From Macondimonas sp035325645 (lineage in GTDB: Bacteria; Pseudomonadota; Gammaproteobacteria; UBA5335): 64,000 nucleotides of DNA. This document shows positions 9,431 to 19,510 of this stretch, one piece after another. Where the stretch lies: the NCBI GenBank assembly GCA_035325645.1, contig DAOKZK010000003.1, positions 12,171-76,170 of the forward strand, in the 5' to 3' direction. Position 1 is the stretch's first letter, and every line of letters begins with the position of its first letter. A program made the position numbers and the translations under genes. Under the pieces are notes generated by a model. It was not told the DNA's origin, did not search any database, and saw nothing but the letters and a program-made list of their open reading frames with translations.

Positions 9431-10345
9431 ATGATACGCAAGCAACCCAACTGCTGCGCGCGCAATGCCGGATTCCCGCTCCTCTTTGCAGTGCTGCTGG
9501 GGTTCTGGACGACTTCAGCCGCCTTGGCCGCTCCCTGCCAGGACGCGCGCGGCATCGTCGCCTCTGGCGCCGATCTCAAGGCCCTCTCGGGCTATTACGT
9601 GGGCGGCGATCAGTGTTTCTATGACCCGAACGGCATCGAGGCCATCGACGTGCCTCCCGCCGTTGGCGCCTCCGGCCTGCGTGCGGAGCGCTTGGTCTTC
9701 GTCAACGGCGCCAATCCGCAAGCCGATCGTGAACCGTATTTCCTGACGCTGCTGGCTCAGGCCCGCGACACGCCCGCAATCGGCGTCCTCAATACACAAA
9801 CCAGCGATGACCCGTTCTCGACGCCGACCCTGCGCGGCACCTCCGCCGTCAAAACGCTGGAGTCCTTGATGCTCGAGTCTCTCGAAACGCGCCGAGAGGT
9901 GATCATCCGGGCCGGCAGCGGAGGGGCGCTACCGGTTGCCGTAGCCGTCGCACGGGCCAAGGGACGTTGGGCCGCGCGGCATCATGGCCCACGCAAGCTG
10001 GATGAGGCCCTGCGCCAACTGCGCATCGAAACCTTCGGCGGCGTCGGCGCCTTCTACCCGGACGGACCGCGCTATGTGCACTATGCGAACCTGCTGGATC
10101 CGAACGCGCAGAAGTTCGGGGTCCTCAATCCCTTGACGAAACCCGGCCATCACGCCGTGATCGCGATATTCCGCGACAGCCTGCCGCCCCTGGAAGCGGC
10201 CTACGAACCTCTGACTCCCGAAAACGAGCGCATCCTCTCCCATCACGGATTCGGGGTGTACAACGCGCATCAGGCGCCGTTCGACCGGATTTACCGGCTT
10301 TCGCTGCCGGTCCTCCCCTACACGGTCGTGCCGTTCGTTCGCTGA
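9431..10345 (+). CDS. Secreted protein of unknown function
   Basis: This 304-residue protein has an N-terminal signal sequence (FPLLFAVLLGFWTTSAALAA) and then a soluble alpha/beta-like sequence. LVFVNGANPQADREPYFL, IRAGSGGALPVAVAVARA and HHGFGVYNAH are its most distinctive segments. The GSGG turn before a helix, with a late histidine, loosely recalls an alpha/beta-hydrolase, but the spacing is not diagnostic. I do not recognise the family. It lies 68 bp after the secreted glycosidase-like gene on the same strand, so a joint extracytoplasmic role is plausible. It converges on the ABM gene with a 24-bp gap. Confidence 0.7.
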   Translation: MIRKQPNCCARNAGFPLLFAVLLGFWTTSAALAAPCQDARGIVASGADLKALSGYYVGGDQCFYDPNGIEAIDVPPAVGASGLRAERLVFVNGANPQADREPYFLTLLAQARDTPAIGVLNTQTSDDPFSTPTLRGTSAVKTLESLMLESLETRREVIIRAGSGGALPVAVAVARAKGRWAARHHGPRKLDEALRQLRIETFGGVGAFYPDGPRYVHYANLLDPNAQKFGVLNPLTKPGHHAVIAIFRDSLPPLEAAYEPLTPENERILSHHGFGVYNAHQAPFDRIYRLSLPVLPYTVVPFVR

Positions 10346-10369
10346 GCAGCACGCGACGGATCGGCCGGC

Positions 10370-10675
10370 CTACAGCACGACTTCGAAGCCCTCGAATCGC
10401 GGCGGCCCGAGATACAGCGCCCGGTTCGCGCCACCTGCGTTGGCGTGGGCCGCACGGAAGGCTTCCGAGTGAGTCCATGCCTCGAACGCGGCTTGAGAGT
10501 CCCAGAGCGAATGTGAGGCATAGAGGGTGTGGTCTTCTTCGGAAGATCCACGGAGCAGACGAAACGAGCGGAACCCCGGCACGCCGGTGAGGTGGCTGTC
10601 ACGTTCCCGCCAAAGCGTTTCAAACGCCGCTTCCTGGCCTCGCACAATGCGGAATCGATTCATGGCGATGTACAT
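10370..10675 (-). CDS. Antibiotic biosynthesis monooxygenase (ABM)-domain protein
   Basis: This 101-residue protein matches small dimeric alpha+beta-barrel ABM/HmoA-like proteins: MNRFRIVRGQEAAFETLWRE, then GFRSFRLLRG, then YASHSLWDSQAAFEAW and SEAFRAAH. Members include heme-degrading enzymes and quinone monooxygenases; which activity applies is not visible. ATG 10675 has GGAG six bases upstream. It precedes nothing on its strand and follows the SDR gene by 77 bp, so the two may be co-transcribed. Confidence 0.8.
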   Translation of the reverse strand: MYIAMNRFRIVRGQEAAFETLWRERDSHLTGVPGFRSFRLLRGSSEEDHTLYASHSLWDSQAAFEAWTHSEAFRAAHANAGGANRALYLGPPRFEGFEVVL

Positions 10676-10752
10676 GGGCGCTCCGTCCGGGGCGATGCGT
10701 CACCGTGAAATCCCGCGCCGCATCCATATGGAAACAGCGCGGGTCGGTTCAT

Positions 10753-11658
10753 TTACTTCTTGGCCTTCATGAGCAGCCCCATCTCTTCCATGGCGCTGCC
10801 GGGGATGATGAAGCCCTCGGTATTGCGGATCTCGTCGAGGTGATCGCGGATGTATTCGATGGTCATGTTGTCGGGATTGAACACGCCCTTGGTCGCCCCG
10901 ATGAAGATGCGTCCCACCCGGCCGGCGGCGGCCGAGTAGATCTCGCCGTTGACCTTGCAGGATTCGTGGCACAGATAGGCCACGATCGGAGAGACGAGTT
11001 CCGGTTCCATGCGGAACTGACTGGCCATGGGTCCCATCAGTTCCTCGGTCATGCGGGTCTTGGCACCCGGCGCAAGAACGTTCGCCTTGATGTTGTATTT
11101 CTGGCCTTCCTGCTTGAGGACGTTGGTGAAGCCGACGATGCCCATCTTGGCCGCCCCATAGTTGGTCTGGCCGAAATTGCCGAAGATGCCGGCGGCCGAG
11201 CTGGTGTTGACGATGCGACCGTATTTCTGCTCGCGCATCAGCTCCCACGCCGCCTGCGTCACCCAGAACGCACCCTTCAGATGCACGTCCAGAACCGGAT
11301 CGAGAAACTCCGGCGACATGTTCTTGAAGGACTTGTCGCGCAGGATGCCGGCGTTGTTGATGACGATGTCCACGCGACCAAAGGCGTCCAGCGCGGTCTT
11401 GATGATGGCCTGCCCGCCCTCGACGGTAGACACAGTGTTACGATCGGCCACGGCCTCACCGCCGGCCTCGACGATCTCCGCCACCACCCGCTCGGCTGCC
11501 GTGGCCGACGAACCCGAACCATCGACGGCGCCGCCGAGATCGTTCACCACCACCTTGGCACCACGCGAAGCCAACAGCATCGCATGCGCGCGTCCCAAAC
11601 CATTGCCCGCACCGGTCACCACCGCCACGCGCCCGTCATATCGCAGTAAATCGGACAT
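10753..11658 (-). CDS. Short-chain dehydrogenase/reductase, MFE-2-like
   Basis: The 301-residue SDR shows TGAGNGLG for cofactor binding, NNAG, and the catalytic Ser-Tyr-Lys set (NTSSAAG then YGAAK). The sequence after the Rossmann domain (VVVNDLGGAVDGSG) resembles the (3R)-hydroxyacyl-CoA dehydrogenase part of peroxisomal multifunctional enzyme 2, so fatty acyl-CoA or steroid oxidation is likely but unproven. ATG 11658 is preferred because it starts the conserved MSDLLRYDGRVAVVTG region and has GGAG upstream; the frame opens at 11691. Confidence 0.85.
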   Translation of the reverse strand: MSDLLRYDGRVAVVTGAGNGLGRAHAMLLASRGAKVVVNDLGGAVDGSGSSATAAERVVAEIVEAGGEAVADRNTVSTVEGGQAIIKTALDAFGRVDIVINNAGILRDKSFKNMSPEFLDPVLDVHLKGAFWVTQAAWELMREQKYGRIVNTSSAAGIFGNFGQTNYGAAKMGIVGFTNVLKQEGQKYNIKANVLAPGAKTRMTEELMGPMASQFRMEPELVSPIVAYLCHESCKVNGEIYSAAAGRVGRIFIGATKGVFNPDNMTIEYIRDHLDEIRNTEGFIIPGSAMEEMGLLMKAKK

Positions 11659-11773
11659 CTTCCCTGTCTCCTTTGTGAGTTCAACCATCATTCAGCCGAC
11701 GCCACAAGGCGGTGGGCCGATCGTTAACATTAGTGACCGAGCACGCTCCGTGCAAGGCACGCAGGCAAGCGCG

Positions 11774-12562
11774 TCACTCGAGCACCTGCCGTGCGTAGGT
11801 GGGTTGGATCGGGCGGTTGTTGTGGCCATGAACGAGGTGGGCGAAGCGCTCGACCTCACTCGGTGAAACCTGCGGATGGGCCTTCATGACCAGCCACAGG
11901 ACCCCCTCTGAACACGGCGGCGTGGTCAACGAACCGTTCACGCGCAGGTAGTCCGTCCGGCGCGGCAGCAGATCCGACGGGCGGACCGGCCCGGGCAGCT
12001 CCCGTATATCGCCGGCTTGTTCCGGGATCAGCGGCCAAACGGCTTCGAGCAGCGGATGGGGTGCGCCCGCTTCGTACAACACGGCGATGACCGCCAGATT
12101 GCCGGCCGGATCCTTGTGCACGAAATGGGCTTCCAGCGGATATTCGTGCCCCTTGATCCGGTGCTCGCTGGGCGTGTGGAAGTGGATCTGCTGCAGGACA
12201 TAGCGCCGACCGTCCAGTGTGAAAGCCTCCTCCTGCTGGTTGTTATCGGGCTCGATCTGCACCGTATGGCCGGTGTTCACCAGTCGCGCTGCCATCGGCG
12301 CATAGTGCAATGCGATGGGATGCAAATCCGCGTCGATGGCCTGTTCCAGATCCACGGGCGACTGGTTGCGACCGCTGCGGCAGGCCTCGTAGTCGGCAGC
12401 AAGCTCACCCCAATGTGCCGGGCCGTCCGCACCTGTCTCGTCATAAGTCCAATGCGGCGCGGCCCAGGTGGTCAGCGGCAGCGCCATCCATGACCACGCC
12501 GTCGCCCCAACCACCAAGGACAGACCCGCGCGCAGGCGGGCGCTCGATCTCTTGCGCATCAT
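11774..12562 (-). CDS. Periplasmic alpha-class carbonic anhydrase
   Basis: The protein (about 262 residues) interconverts CO2 and bicarbonate in the periplasm. A basic start and hydrophobic stretch ending at TTWAA form the signal peptide. Alpha-class hallmarks are visible: NQSPVDL, the zinc ligands in QIHFHTPSEH and EAHFVHKD, and GSLTTPPCSEGVLW. The start is uncertain: ATG 12562 has AGGAG eight bases upstream, ATG 12568 has it only two bases upstream, and the frame continues to 12628. Confidence 0.93.
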   Translation of the reverse strand: MMRKRSSARLRAGLSLVVGATAWSWMALPLTTWAAPHWTYDETGADGPAHWGELAADYEACRSGRNQSPVDLEQAIDADLHPIALHYAPMAARLVNTGHTVQIEPDNNQQEEAFTLDGRRYVLQQIHFHTPSEHRIKGHEYPLEAHFVHKDPAGNLAVIAVLYEAGAPHPLLEAVWPLIPEQAGDIRELPGPVRPSDLLPRRTDYLRVNGSLTTPPCSEGVLWLVMKAHPQVSPSEVERFAHLVHGHNNRPIQPTYARQVLE

Positions 12563-12664
12563 CCTCATCGCTCCTGTTGAACACACAACCTTTCCGGAAG
12601 ACATGGAGGTGCCTCTGCATGAGGCCACGTCCCCGCCCGGGTCGTTCGATGCCGCCGCACGGTT

Positions 12665-13795
12665 TCAGTCCGGGCACGCGGTATCGGTCTGGACCAGTTC
12701 CCGGAGCACGCAAGTGGCATAGGCGCCGGGCGGCAAGGTGAATGACAGTACGATGTCGTCCTGCGTCCAGTCCATCGCCCCGTCACGCGGGATGACCCGC
12801 AGCGCGCGCCGGTCCTGCGACAGACCGCAGCGCAACAGACCCGCCGCGAGTTCCGGATAGGCGGCGGCCACGCCAACCTCCAGCGCGCCGATGCGTCCCG
12901 CCGTCGGCGGCGCGTCCTTGCCCCACAGTGCGCCGGTCGGATGCAGATCGCCTTGCGCAACGCGTCGGGCGATGCCGCCGGGATCCTCGTCGTCCCCGAA
13001 TATGAACCAGCTTCCCCGCCCATCCAGTTGCAGGACGTCCCCCGGCTCCGCCCGGTTCCACGTGCCCTCCCTCACGCGCTCCGCCAAGAGCTGGTTGTAC
13101 AGGGCGCTGCGCGCGGCCGAGAGCAGCAGGTCCCGCATCGAACGGCGCGCCAACCGGCCGCTCGCAAACCAGGCCAGAGCCTGCCGCACGTTGTTGCCTT
13201 GTTCGCCGAAACGCTGCGGCCCGAAGTAGTTGGGAACGCCTTCTGTGAGCAGTCTTGCCCAGCGCGCCTCGGCGGCCGCTCGATCCCCCGAGACCTGTCG
13301 CACCCGGATCTGGAAACGGTTGCCCGTGAGTGTCCCGATCCGCAGCTTGCGGCGATGCGGCGCCACGGTGAGCAGCTTAACGCGATCGCCGAACAGCGCC
13401 GCCAGCTCCGTCGCCCAAGAGGGTTCCTCGCGCCCGGCGAGATCGACCGAAAACCATTGGCTGGTCAGGGCGCGCCGATCCTTGCGCCCGCCGTAACCCA
13501 CGGCGTTGCGCGCAACCTCAGCCACACGCGCCAGGGCATCGGCGACCTCGGCCGTGTTGAGCTCGCGCTTCTGCAGGTGGATCAAGCGGTGCTGGCCGTC
13601 CCCATCCGGTTCGAAGCCGAGTTGCTCCTCCACCACGAAGTCATCCGGCGTGAGCCGCAGCGCGCCGCGCAGTGGCGGCTGGCCAAACGCGCCGGGCAGG
13701 CTCGCGACCTCACCCAGGCGCGCCGCATCGAGGGGGATCATGCCGCCGTCTCCGGACGGCGCGCAGGACGAGGTGTCGGGTTTGGCTTCAGTCAT
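12665..13795 (-). CDS. truD: tRNA pseudouridine(13) synthase
   Basis: This 376-residue enzyme converts U13 of tRNA to pseudouridine. The TruD catalytic motif is present as GYGGRKDRRALTSQW, whose aspartate is the nucleophile, followed by NRFQIRVR and PNYFGPQRFG. Its start overlaps the end of ispF by 8 bp, indicating translational coupling in the ftsB-ispD-ispF-truD order. Confidence 0.95.
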   Translation of the reverse strand: MTEAKPDTSSCAPSGDGGMIPLDAARLGEVASLPGAFGQPPLRGALRLTPDDFVVEEQLGFEPDGDGQHRLIHLQKRELNTAEVADALARVAEVARNAVGYGGRKDRRALTSQWFSVDLAGREEPSWATELAALFGDRVKLLTVAPHRRKLRIGTLTGNRFQIRVRQVSGDRAAAEARWARLLTEGVPNYFGPQRFGEQGNNVRQALAWFASGRLARRSMRDLLLSAARSALYNQLLAERVREGTWNRAEPGDVLQLDGRGSWFIFGDDEDPGGIARRVAQGDLHPTGALWGKDAPPTAGRIGALEVGVAAAYPELAAGLLRCGLSQDRRALRVIPRDGAMDWTQDDIVLSFTLPPGAYATCVLRELVQTDTACPD

Positions 13796-14270
13796 CGCCG
13801 ACCTCGCGCAGCAAGGCCACCGCGTGCACAGCGATGCCCTCGCGCCGGCCGACGAACCCCAGTCCCTCCGTGGTCGTCGCCTTGACGTTGACGCGCGCCA
13901 CCGGGATCCCCAGGTCTGCCGCGATATGCTCCCGCATGGCCGTCACATGCGGCGCGATCCGCGGCGCCTGGGCCAGAACAGTGACATCGACATTGCCCGG
14001 GCTGAGCCCTGCTGATGTGATCAGCGCCAGCACACGCCGCAGCAGGTCGCGGCTGTCCGCGCCACGCCAGCGCGGATCGGTGTCGGGAAAGTGGTGGCCG
14101 ATGTCGCCCAGCCCGGCGGCCCCCAGCAGCGCATCGCACAGCGCGTGGAGCACGACATCGCCGTCGGAGTGGGCGATCAGTCCTCGACTATGGGCAATGC
14201 GGACTCCGCCGAGCGTCACGACGTCACCGGGGCCGAAGGCATGAACGTCGAAACCATGACCGATACGCAT
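13788..14270 (-). CDS. ispF: 2-C-methyl-D-erythritol 2,4-cyclodiphosphate synthase
   Basis: The 160-residue enzyme performs the fifth step of the MEP isoprenoid pathway. Metal ligands are seen in GHGFDVHAF at the N-terminus. AHSDGDVVLHALCDALLGA, DIGHHFPDTD and KATTTEGLGFVGR complete the family signature. It lies 17 bp after ispD, which makes a substrate two steps earlier in the same pathway, and overlaps truD. Confidence 0.97.
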   Translation of the reverse strand: MRIGHGFDVHAFGPGDVVTLGGVRIAHSRGLIAHSDGDVVLHALCDALLGAAGLGDIGHHFPDTDPRWRGADSRDLLRRVLALITSAGLSPGNVDVTVLAQAPRIAPHVTAMREHIAADLGIPVARVNVKATTTEGLGFVGRREGIAVHAVALLREVGDD

Positions 14271-14287
14271 GAAGGCTCCGGAACGCG

Positions 14288-15013
14288 TCAGCGAAGATCC
14301 ACAGCGCCGCGGGCGACAAGAATCGCGTGCGCCAGCGCGAGGTCTTCGGGATGGGTGATTTTCAGATTATCGGCCCGCCCGGGAATCACCGCCACGGGAT
14401 GACCCATGCGCTCCATGGCCTGCGCCTCGTCGGTGACGGTGATGCCGGCCTGCGCGGCCGCCGCGAGCGCCTGCGACAGCGCACGGAAGCGGAACATCTG
14501 CGGCGTCAGCGCGCGCCACAGTCCTGCACGGGAAACCGTCTCGGTCACGCAGCCGCGGGCATCAACCCGCTTCAACGTATCCGCGATCGGCGCGGCCAGC
14601 ACGCCTCCGGTGAAGTCCGGATCCGCCGCTCCCTCGAACAGGCGGTCAACATCATCGCGGTGGAGACAGGGACGCGCGGCATCGTGAACGAGAATCCAGT
14701 CCTCCGGGGCCGCCTGACCGGCGAGCGCGGCGAGTCCTGCGCGAACGGAATCCTGTCTCTCCGCGCCTCCGACCACCAGCTTGATGGCAGGGTGGATGGA
14801 TTCGGCCAGCGCGTGCGCGCGGCTGTCCTCCGGACTGACCACAAGCACCAGCCCCCGAATGCGCGCATCGTCGAGCAGCGTCAGCAAGCTCCACGCGAGC
14901 ACCGGCCGCCCGGCGAGATCGAGATACTGCTTCGGTGACGCCGTACCCATCCGTACACCGCGGCCGGCTGCCGGGACCACCGCCCAGGCGCCTGGCGTTT
15001 CAGGGGCGTCCAT
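14288..15013 (-). CDS. ispD: 2-C-methyl-D-erythritol 4-phosphate cytidylyltransferase
   Basis: This 241-residue enzyme makes CDP-methylerythritol from MEP and CTP. It has the nucleotide-binding start AAGRGVRMG followed by PKQYLDLAGRPVLAW, and VHDAARPC in the catalytic core. ATG 15013 gives the conserved start and overlaps the end of ftsB by 14 bp. An upstream extension to 15151 is only ftsB in another frame. Confidence 0.96.
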   Translation of the reverse strand: MDAPETPGAWAVVPAAGRGVRMGTASPKQYLDLAGRPVLAWSLLTLLDDARIRGLVLVVSPEDSRAHALAESIHPAIKLVVGGAERQDSVRAGLAALAGQAAPEDWILVHDAARPCLHRDDVDRLFEGAADPDFTGGVLAAPIADTLKRVDARGCVTETVSRAGLWRALTPQMFRFRALSQALAAAAQAGITVTDEAQAMERMGHPVAVIPGRADNLKITHPEDLALAHAILVARGAVDLR

Positions 15014-15302
15014 CGCGCTTGCCGTCTGCTTCGTGTACGAACTGGTAGAAGGTCTCGCCGGCACCGACCATGCCGAGTTCACGCCGCGCCCGCTCCTCCA
15101 CGGCATCGAGACCCTGCTTGAGGTCGCGCACCTCGGCGGCCAGCACCTCATTGCGGGCGGCCAAGGCCATGTTCTGTTCTCGCTGACTGCTGACCATGCG
15201 ACTCAGGCGCACCCATTGCCGCACGCCATCCGGCGCCACCCAGATCTGGTACTGAAGAATCACCAGCAAGGCGGACAACAGCAACACCAAGAGCCGCCTC
15301 AC
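15000..15302 (-). CDS. ftsB: Cell division protein FtsB
   Basis: FtsB is a bitopic inner-membrane protein that joins FtsL and FtsQ at the divisome. A hydrophobic segment (RLLVLLLSALLVILQYQIW) precedes a coiled coil (SSQREQNMALAARNEVLAAE region) and the conserved VEERARRELGMVGAGETFYQ. GTG 15302 gives 100 residues, the usual size, and has AAGG upstream. A TTG at 15359 would add 19 polar residues. It lies immediately downstream of eno, as in many Gammaproteobacteria. Confidence 0.9.
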   Translation of the reverse strand: MRRLLVLLLSALLVILQYQIWVAPDGVRQWVRLSRMVSSQREQNMALAARNEVLAAEVRDLKQGLDAVEERARRELGMVGAGETFYQFVHEADGKRDGRP

Positions 15303-15361
15303 CCGCCTTGCTCCCGCGACCGCATCATCCTTGAACGGGCGCCCGGCGCCGCCTCCCAAGC

Positions 15362-16651
<1,290 letters not shown>

Positions 16652-16710
16652 GTTGCGCGCTCCGAAAGAGGGATGGATCCGGCCAGCAGCGCCGGGGCGA
16701 AAAATTCAAA

Positions 16711-17553
16711 TCACCGGTCCAGCCAAGCCGATTCTGGCCAAGGGCGGGACTTGACCAGCCGGTCGAGGTCGACCAGCGTCTCGAGCAACTCATGCATGCG
16801 GTCGAGCGGCCAGGCGTTGGGCCCGTCCGACAGTGCCCGTTCGGGATCCGGATGGGTTTCCATGAATATCCCCGCCACGCCCGCCGCGACCGCCGCCCGC
16901 GCCAGCACGGGCACGAACTCGCGCTGTCCGCCCGAGCGGTCGCCCTGCCCGCCGGGCAACTGCACCGAATGGGTGGCATCGAACACGACCGGGCAATCGG
17001 TTGCGCGCATCACCGCCAGGGCGCGCATGTCCGAGACCAGATTGTTATAGCCGAAACTGACCCCGCGTTCGCAGACCATGATCTGTTCGTTGCCCGCGGC
17101 GCGCGCCTTCGCGACCACGTGCTGCATGTCCCAGGGCGCGAGAAACTGCCCTTTCTTGATGTTGACCGGCAAGCCCCGGCGCGCCACGTTCTGGATGAAG
17201 TCGGTCTGCCGACACAGGAAAGCCGGCGTCTGCAGCACGTCGACCACGGCCGCGACCTCATCGAGCGGCGTGTATTCGTGCACGTCGGTCAGCACCGGCA
17301 CGCCGACCTCGCGCCGAACGGCTTCCAACACGCGCAGCCCTTCCTCGATGCCCGGACCCCGAAAGCTGCCTGCCGAGGAACGGTTGGCCTTGTCGAAACT
17401 GGACTTGAAGACGAAGGGAACACCGAGCCGGTCGGTCATTTCCTTGAGGGTGCCGGCCGTGTCGATCTGCAGTTGACGCGATTCGATGACGCACGGGCCG
17501 GCGATCAGAAACAGTGGGCGGTCGATTCCCACCTCGAAGCCGCAGAGCTTCAT
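16711..17553 (-). CDS. kdsA: 3-deoxy-8-phosphooctulonate synthase
   Basis: KdsA condenses phosphoenolpyruvate with arabinose 5-phosphate to make KDO 8-phosphate for the LPS inner core. The 280-residue protein has LIAGPCVIES, VFKSSFDKANRSS and DVHEY. ATHSVQLPGG closes the active site. Its ATG overlaps the pyrG stop (ATGA), so translation is coupled. Confidence 0.97.
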   Translation of the reverse strand: MKLCGFEVGIDRPLFLIAGPCVIESRQLQIDTAGTLKEMTDRLGVPFVFKSSFDKANRSSAGSFRGPGIEEGLRVLEAVRREVGVPVLTDVHEYTPLDEVAAVVDVLQTPAFLCRQTDFIQNVARRGLPVNIKKGQFLAPWDMQHVVAKARAAGNEQIMVCERGVSFGYNNLVSDMRALAVMRATDCPVVFDATHSVQLPGGQGDRSGGQREFVPVLARAAVAAGVAGIFMETHPDPERALSDGPNAWPLDRMHELLETLVDLDRLVKSRPWPESAWLDR

Positions 17554-19199
17554 GCCGACGCGGCCTGCGCGAGCCGGCGCTCGCGGGAACGGCGTGCGGC
17601 CCGGATGAAGCCGGAAAACAGCGGATGGCCGTCGCGCGGTGTGGAAGTGAACTCGGGATGAAACTGGCAGCCGAGGAACCAGGGATGATCCGGCAACTCG
17701 ATGATCTCCACCAGGCGGCCATCGGCGGACCAGCCCGAAATCATCATGCCATGGGCCTCGAGGATCTGGCGGTAGCGATTGTTGAATTCATAGCGGTGGC
17801 GATGACGCTCGACGATGAGTTCCTTGCCGTAGAGCCGGCGCGCCAGGGAGTCCGGCACGAGGCGACAGGGCTGGCCGCCCAGGCGCATGGTCCCGCCCAG
17901 ATCCTCGCGGCCGCTGCGCTGCAGCACGCTGCCGTCGCTTTGTTGCCATTCGGTGATGAGTGCGATCACAGGATCCGGCGTGGCCGGATTGAACTCGGTG
18001 CTGTGGGCTTCGGCCAGACCGGCGAGGTGGCGCGCCAACTCGATCACCGCCACCTGCATCCCCAAGCAAATGCCGAGGTAAGGCACACCCTGCTCGCGCG
18101 CATACCGCACTGCCGCGATCTTGCCTTCGATGCCGCGCCGACCAAAGCCGCCGGGCACGAGAATGGCGTCCAGCCCCTCCAGCAAGGCGGTGCCCTCGGT
18201 TTCCAGCCGCTCGGAATCGATATAGCGCACGGCCACGCGCGTGAGGGTATGGATGCCGGCGTGGCGCAGGGATTCGTTGAGGGACAGATAGGCATCGGAC
18301 AGATCGACGTATTTGCCGACCAAGCCGATGGTAACCTCCCCGTCCTGGCTTTGGCTGGCGTCCACGACCGCGCGCCAGTCGCCCAGATCGGCCGGCGGCA
18401 GTTCGAGTCCAAAACGCTGAACCACGATTTCATCCAGCGACTGGTCATGCAGCAGGTCAGGGATCTTGTAGATGTTGTCCACATCCACGGCCGAGATCAC
18501 CGCCCGTTCCGGCACGTTGGTGAACAGGGCGATCTTGCGCCGCTCATCCGGCGGCAGCGGCCGATCGGCACGGCAGATCAGAATGTCCGGCTGGATGCCG
18601 ATCGATCGCAGCTCCTTCACGGAGTGCTGGGTCGGCTTGGTCTTGATCTCGCCAGACGCCGGGATGTAGGGCACCAGCGTCAGATGGATGAACAAGGCGC
18701 GCTGCGGTCCCAGCTCGCTGCCCATCTGGCGGATCGCCTCGAGAAACGGCAGGGATTCGATGTCGCCGACCGTGCCGCCGATTTCCACCAGGCACACATC
18801 GGCATCGCCGGCGCCGGCCTGGATCGATCGCTTGATCTCATCGGTGATGTGCGGAATGACCTGCACCGTCCCGCCCAGATAATCGCCGCGGCGCTCCTTC
18901 TGGATCACGGTCTCGTAGATGCGGCCGGTGGTGTAGTTGCTGTGACGACCGGTGGTCGTGCGCACGAAGCGCTCGTAGTGCCCGAGGTCGAGGTCGGTCT
19001 CGGTGCCGTCCTCGGTGACGAACACCTCGCCATGCTGGAACGGGCTCATGGTACCCGGATCCACGTTGATGTAGGGATCCAGCTTGACCATGCTGACCTT
19101 GAGGCCACGCGCTTCGAGAATGGCGCCCAGGGACGCCGAGGCGATGCCCTTGCCGAGGGACGAAACCACACCGCCGGTCACGAAAACGAATCGCGTCAT
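17550..19199 (-). CDS. pyrG: CTP synthase
   Basis: The 549-residue enzyme aminates UTP to CTP with glutamine and ATP. MTRFVFVTGGVVSSLGKG begins the synthetase domain, and the C-terminal glutamine amidotransferase has GICLGMQ (nucleophile cysteine) and CQFHPEF. ATG 19199 starts the conserved N-terminus; the frame reaches 19253 without similarity. A candidate promoter and a 5'-proximal hairpin lie upstream at 19245-19294. Confidence 0.98.
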   Translation of the reverse strand: MTRFVFVTGGVVSSLGKGIASASLGAILEARGLKVSMVKLDPYINVDPGTMSPFQHGEVFVTEDGTETDLDLGHYERFVRTTTGRHSNYTTGRIYETVIQKERRGDYLGGTVQVIPHITDEIKRSIQAGAGDADVCLVEIGGTVGDIESLPFLEAIRQMGSELGPQRALFIHLTLVPYIPASGEIKTKPTQHSVKELRSIGIQPDILICRADRPLPPDERRKIALFTNVPERAVISAVDVDNIYKIPDLLHDQSLDEIVVQRFGLELPPADLGDWRAVVDASQSQDGEVTIGLVGKYVDLSDAYLSLNESLRHAGIHTLTRVAVRYIDSERLETEGTALLEGLDAILVPGGFGRRGIEGKIAAVRYAREQGVPYLGICLGMQVAVIELARHLAGLAEAHSTEFNPATPDPVIALITEWQQSDGSVLQRSGREDLGGTMRLGGQPCRLVPDSLARRLYGKELIVERHRHRYEFNNRYRQILEAHGMMISGWSADGRLVEIIELPDHPWFLGCQFHPEFTSTPRDGHPLFSGFIRAARRSRERRLAQAASA

Positions 19200-19244
19200 A
19201 CCGCTTCCATTGCTTGAGGATGGGCGGAGGCGGATGCACAACGG

Positions 19245-19263
19245 AGCCCCCAAAGATGGGGCT
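19245..19263 (-). other. Hairpin in the pyrG leader
   Basis: GGGGCT and AGCCCC arms form a 6-bp stem about 46 bp before the pyrG ATG. If the promoter at 19266-19294 is right, this hairpin is at the very 5' end of the mRNA, where it could stabilise the transcript or respond to transcription start choice. No U tract follows, so it is not a simple terminator on the minus strand. Confidence 0.45.
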
Positions 19264-19265
19264 TT

Positions 19266-19294
19266 AGCCTACCAGATCGGTCCATGCCGGACAA
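19266..19294 (-). promoter_or_regulatory. Candidate sigma-70-type promoter of pyrG
   Basis: On the minus strand TTGTCC (19294-19289) and TAGGCT (19271-19266) are separated by exactly 17 bases. A TGG directly before the second hexamer resembles an extended -10. It lies about 67 bp upstream of the pyrG start. The box matches are partial (4/6 and 3/6). Confidence 0.42.
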
Positions 19295-19334
19295 TGAAAA
19301 CGGTGTGGCAGCGCCGGGAACGCCAGCGGCGGGT

Positions 19335-19382
19335 CACCTCCCGAAATGTCTGAGCCGCGCGGGGTCTCAGCAACGGGAGGTG
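19335..19382. repeat. Nested inverted repeat between the small secreted gene and pyrG
   Basis: Outer arms CACCTCCCG (19335-19343) and CGGGAGGTG (19374-19382) are a perfect 9-bp inverted repeat. Inner arms CTGAG (19350-19354) and CTCAG (19366-19370) pair as a second stem. No T tract follows on either strand. It could be a GC-rich transcription stop for the gene ending at 19511 or a protein-binding site. The surrounding 19200-19510 stretch holds no gene. Confidence 0.55.
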
Positions 19383-19510
19383 CTTGTTGGACGTGGCTCT
19401 GGGTCGGCCCAATGCACCCCGGATTGTCGGGACGCGGCATCACGGGTGAACAGGGTCTGATGCGGCGAGGCAGCCCGGGAGGCCGCCCCGCCACACCGTT
19501 GAGCGAGCCC

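Noticed and set aside
19335..19382. A TPP-riboswitch look-alike containing CTGAGA
   Set aside because: The ACCTGAT-type partner segment is missing, and the nearest minus-strand gene is pyrG, not a thiamine gene.
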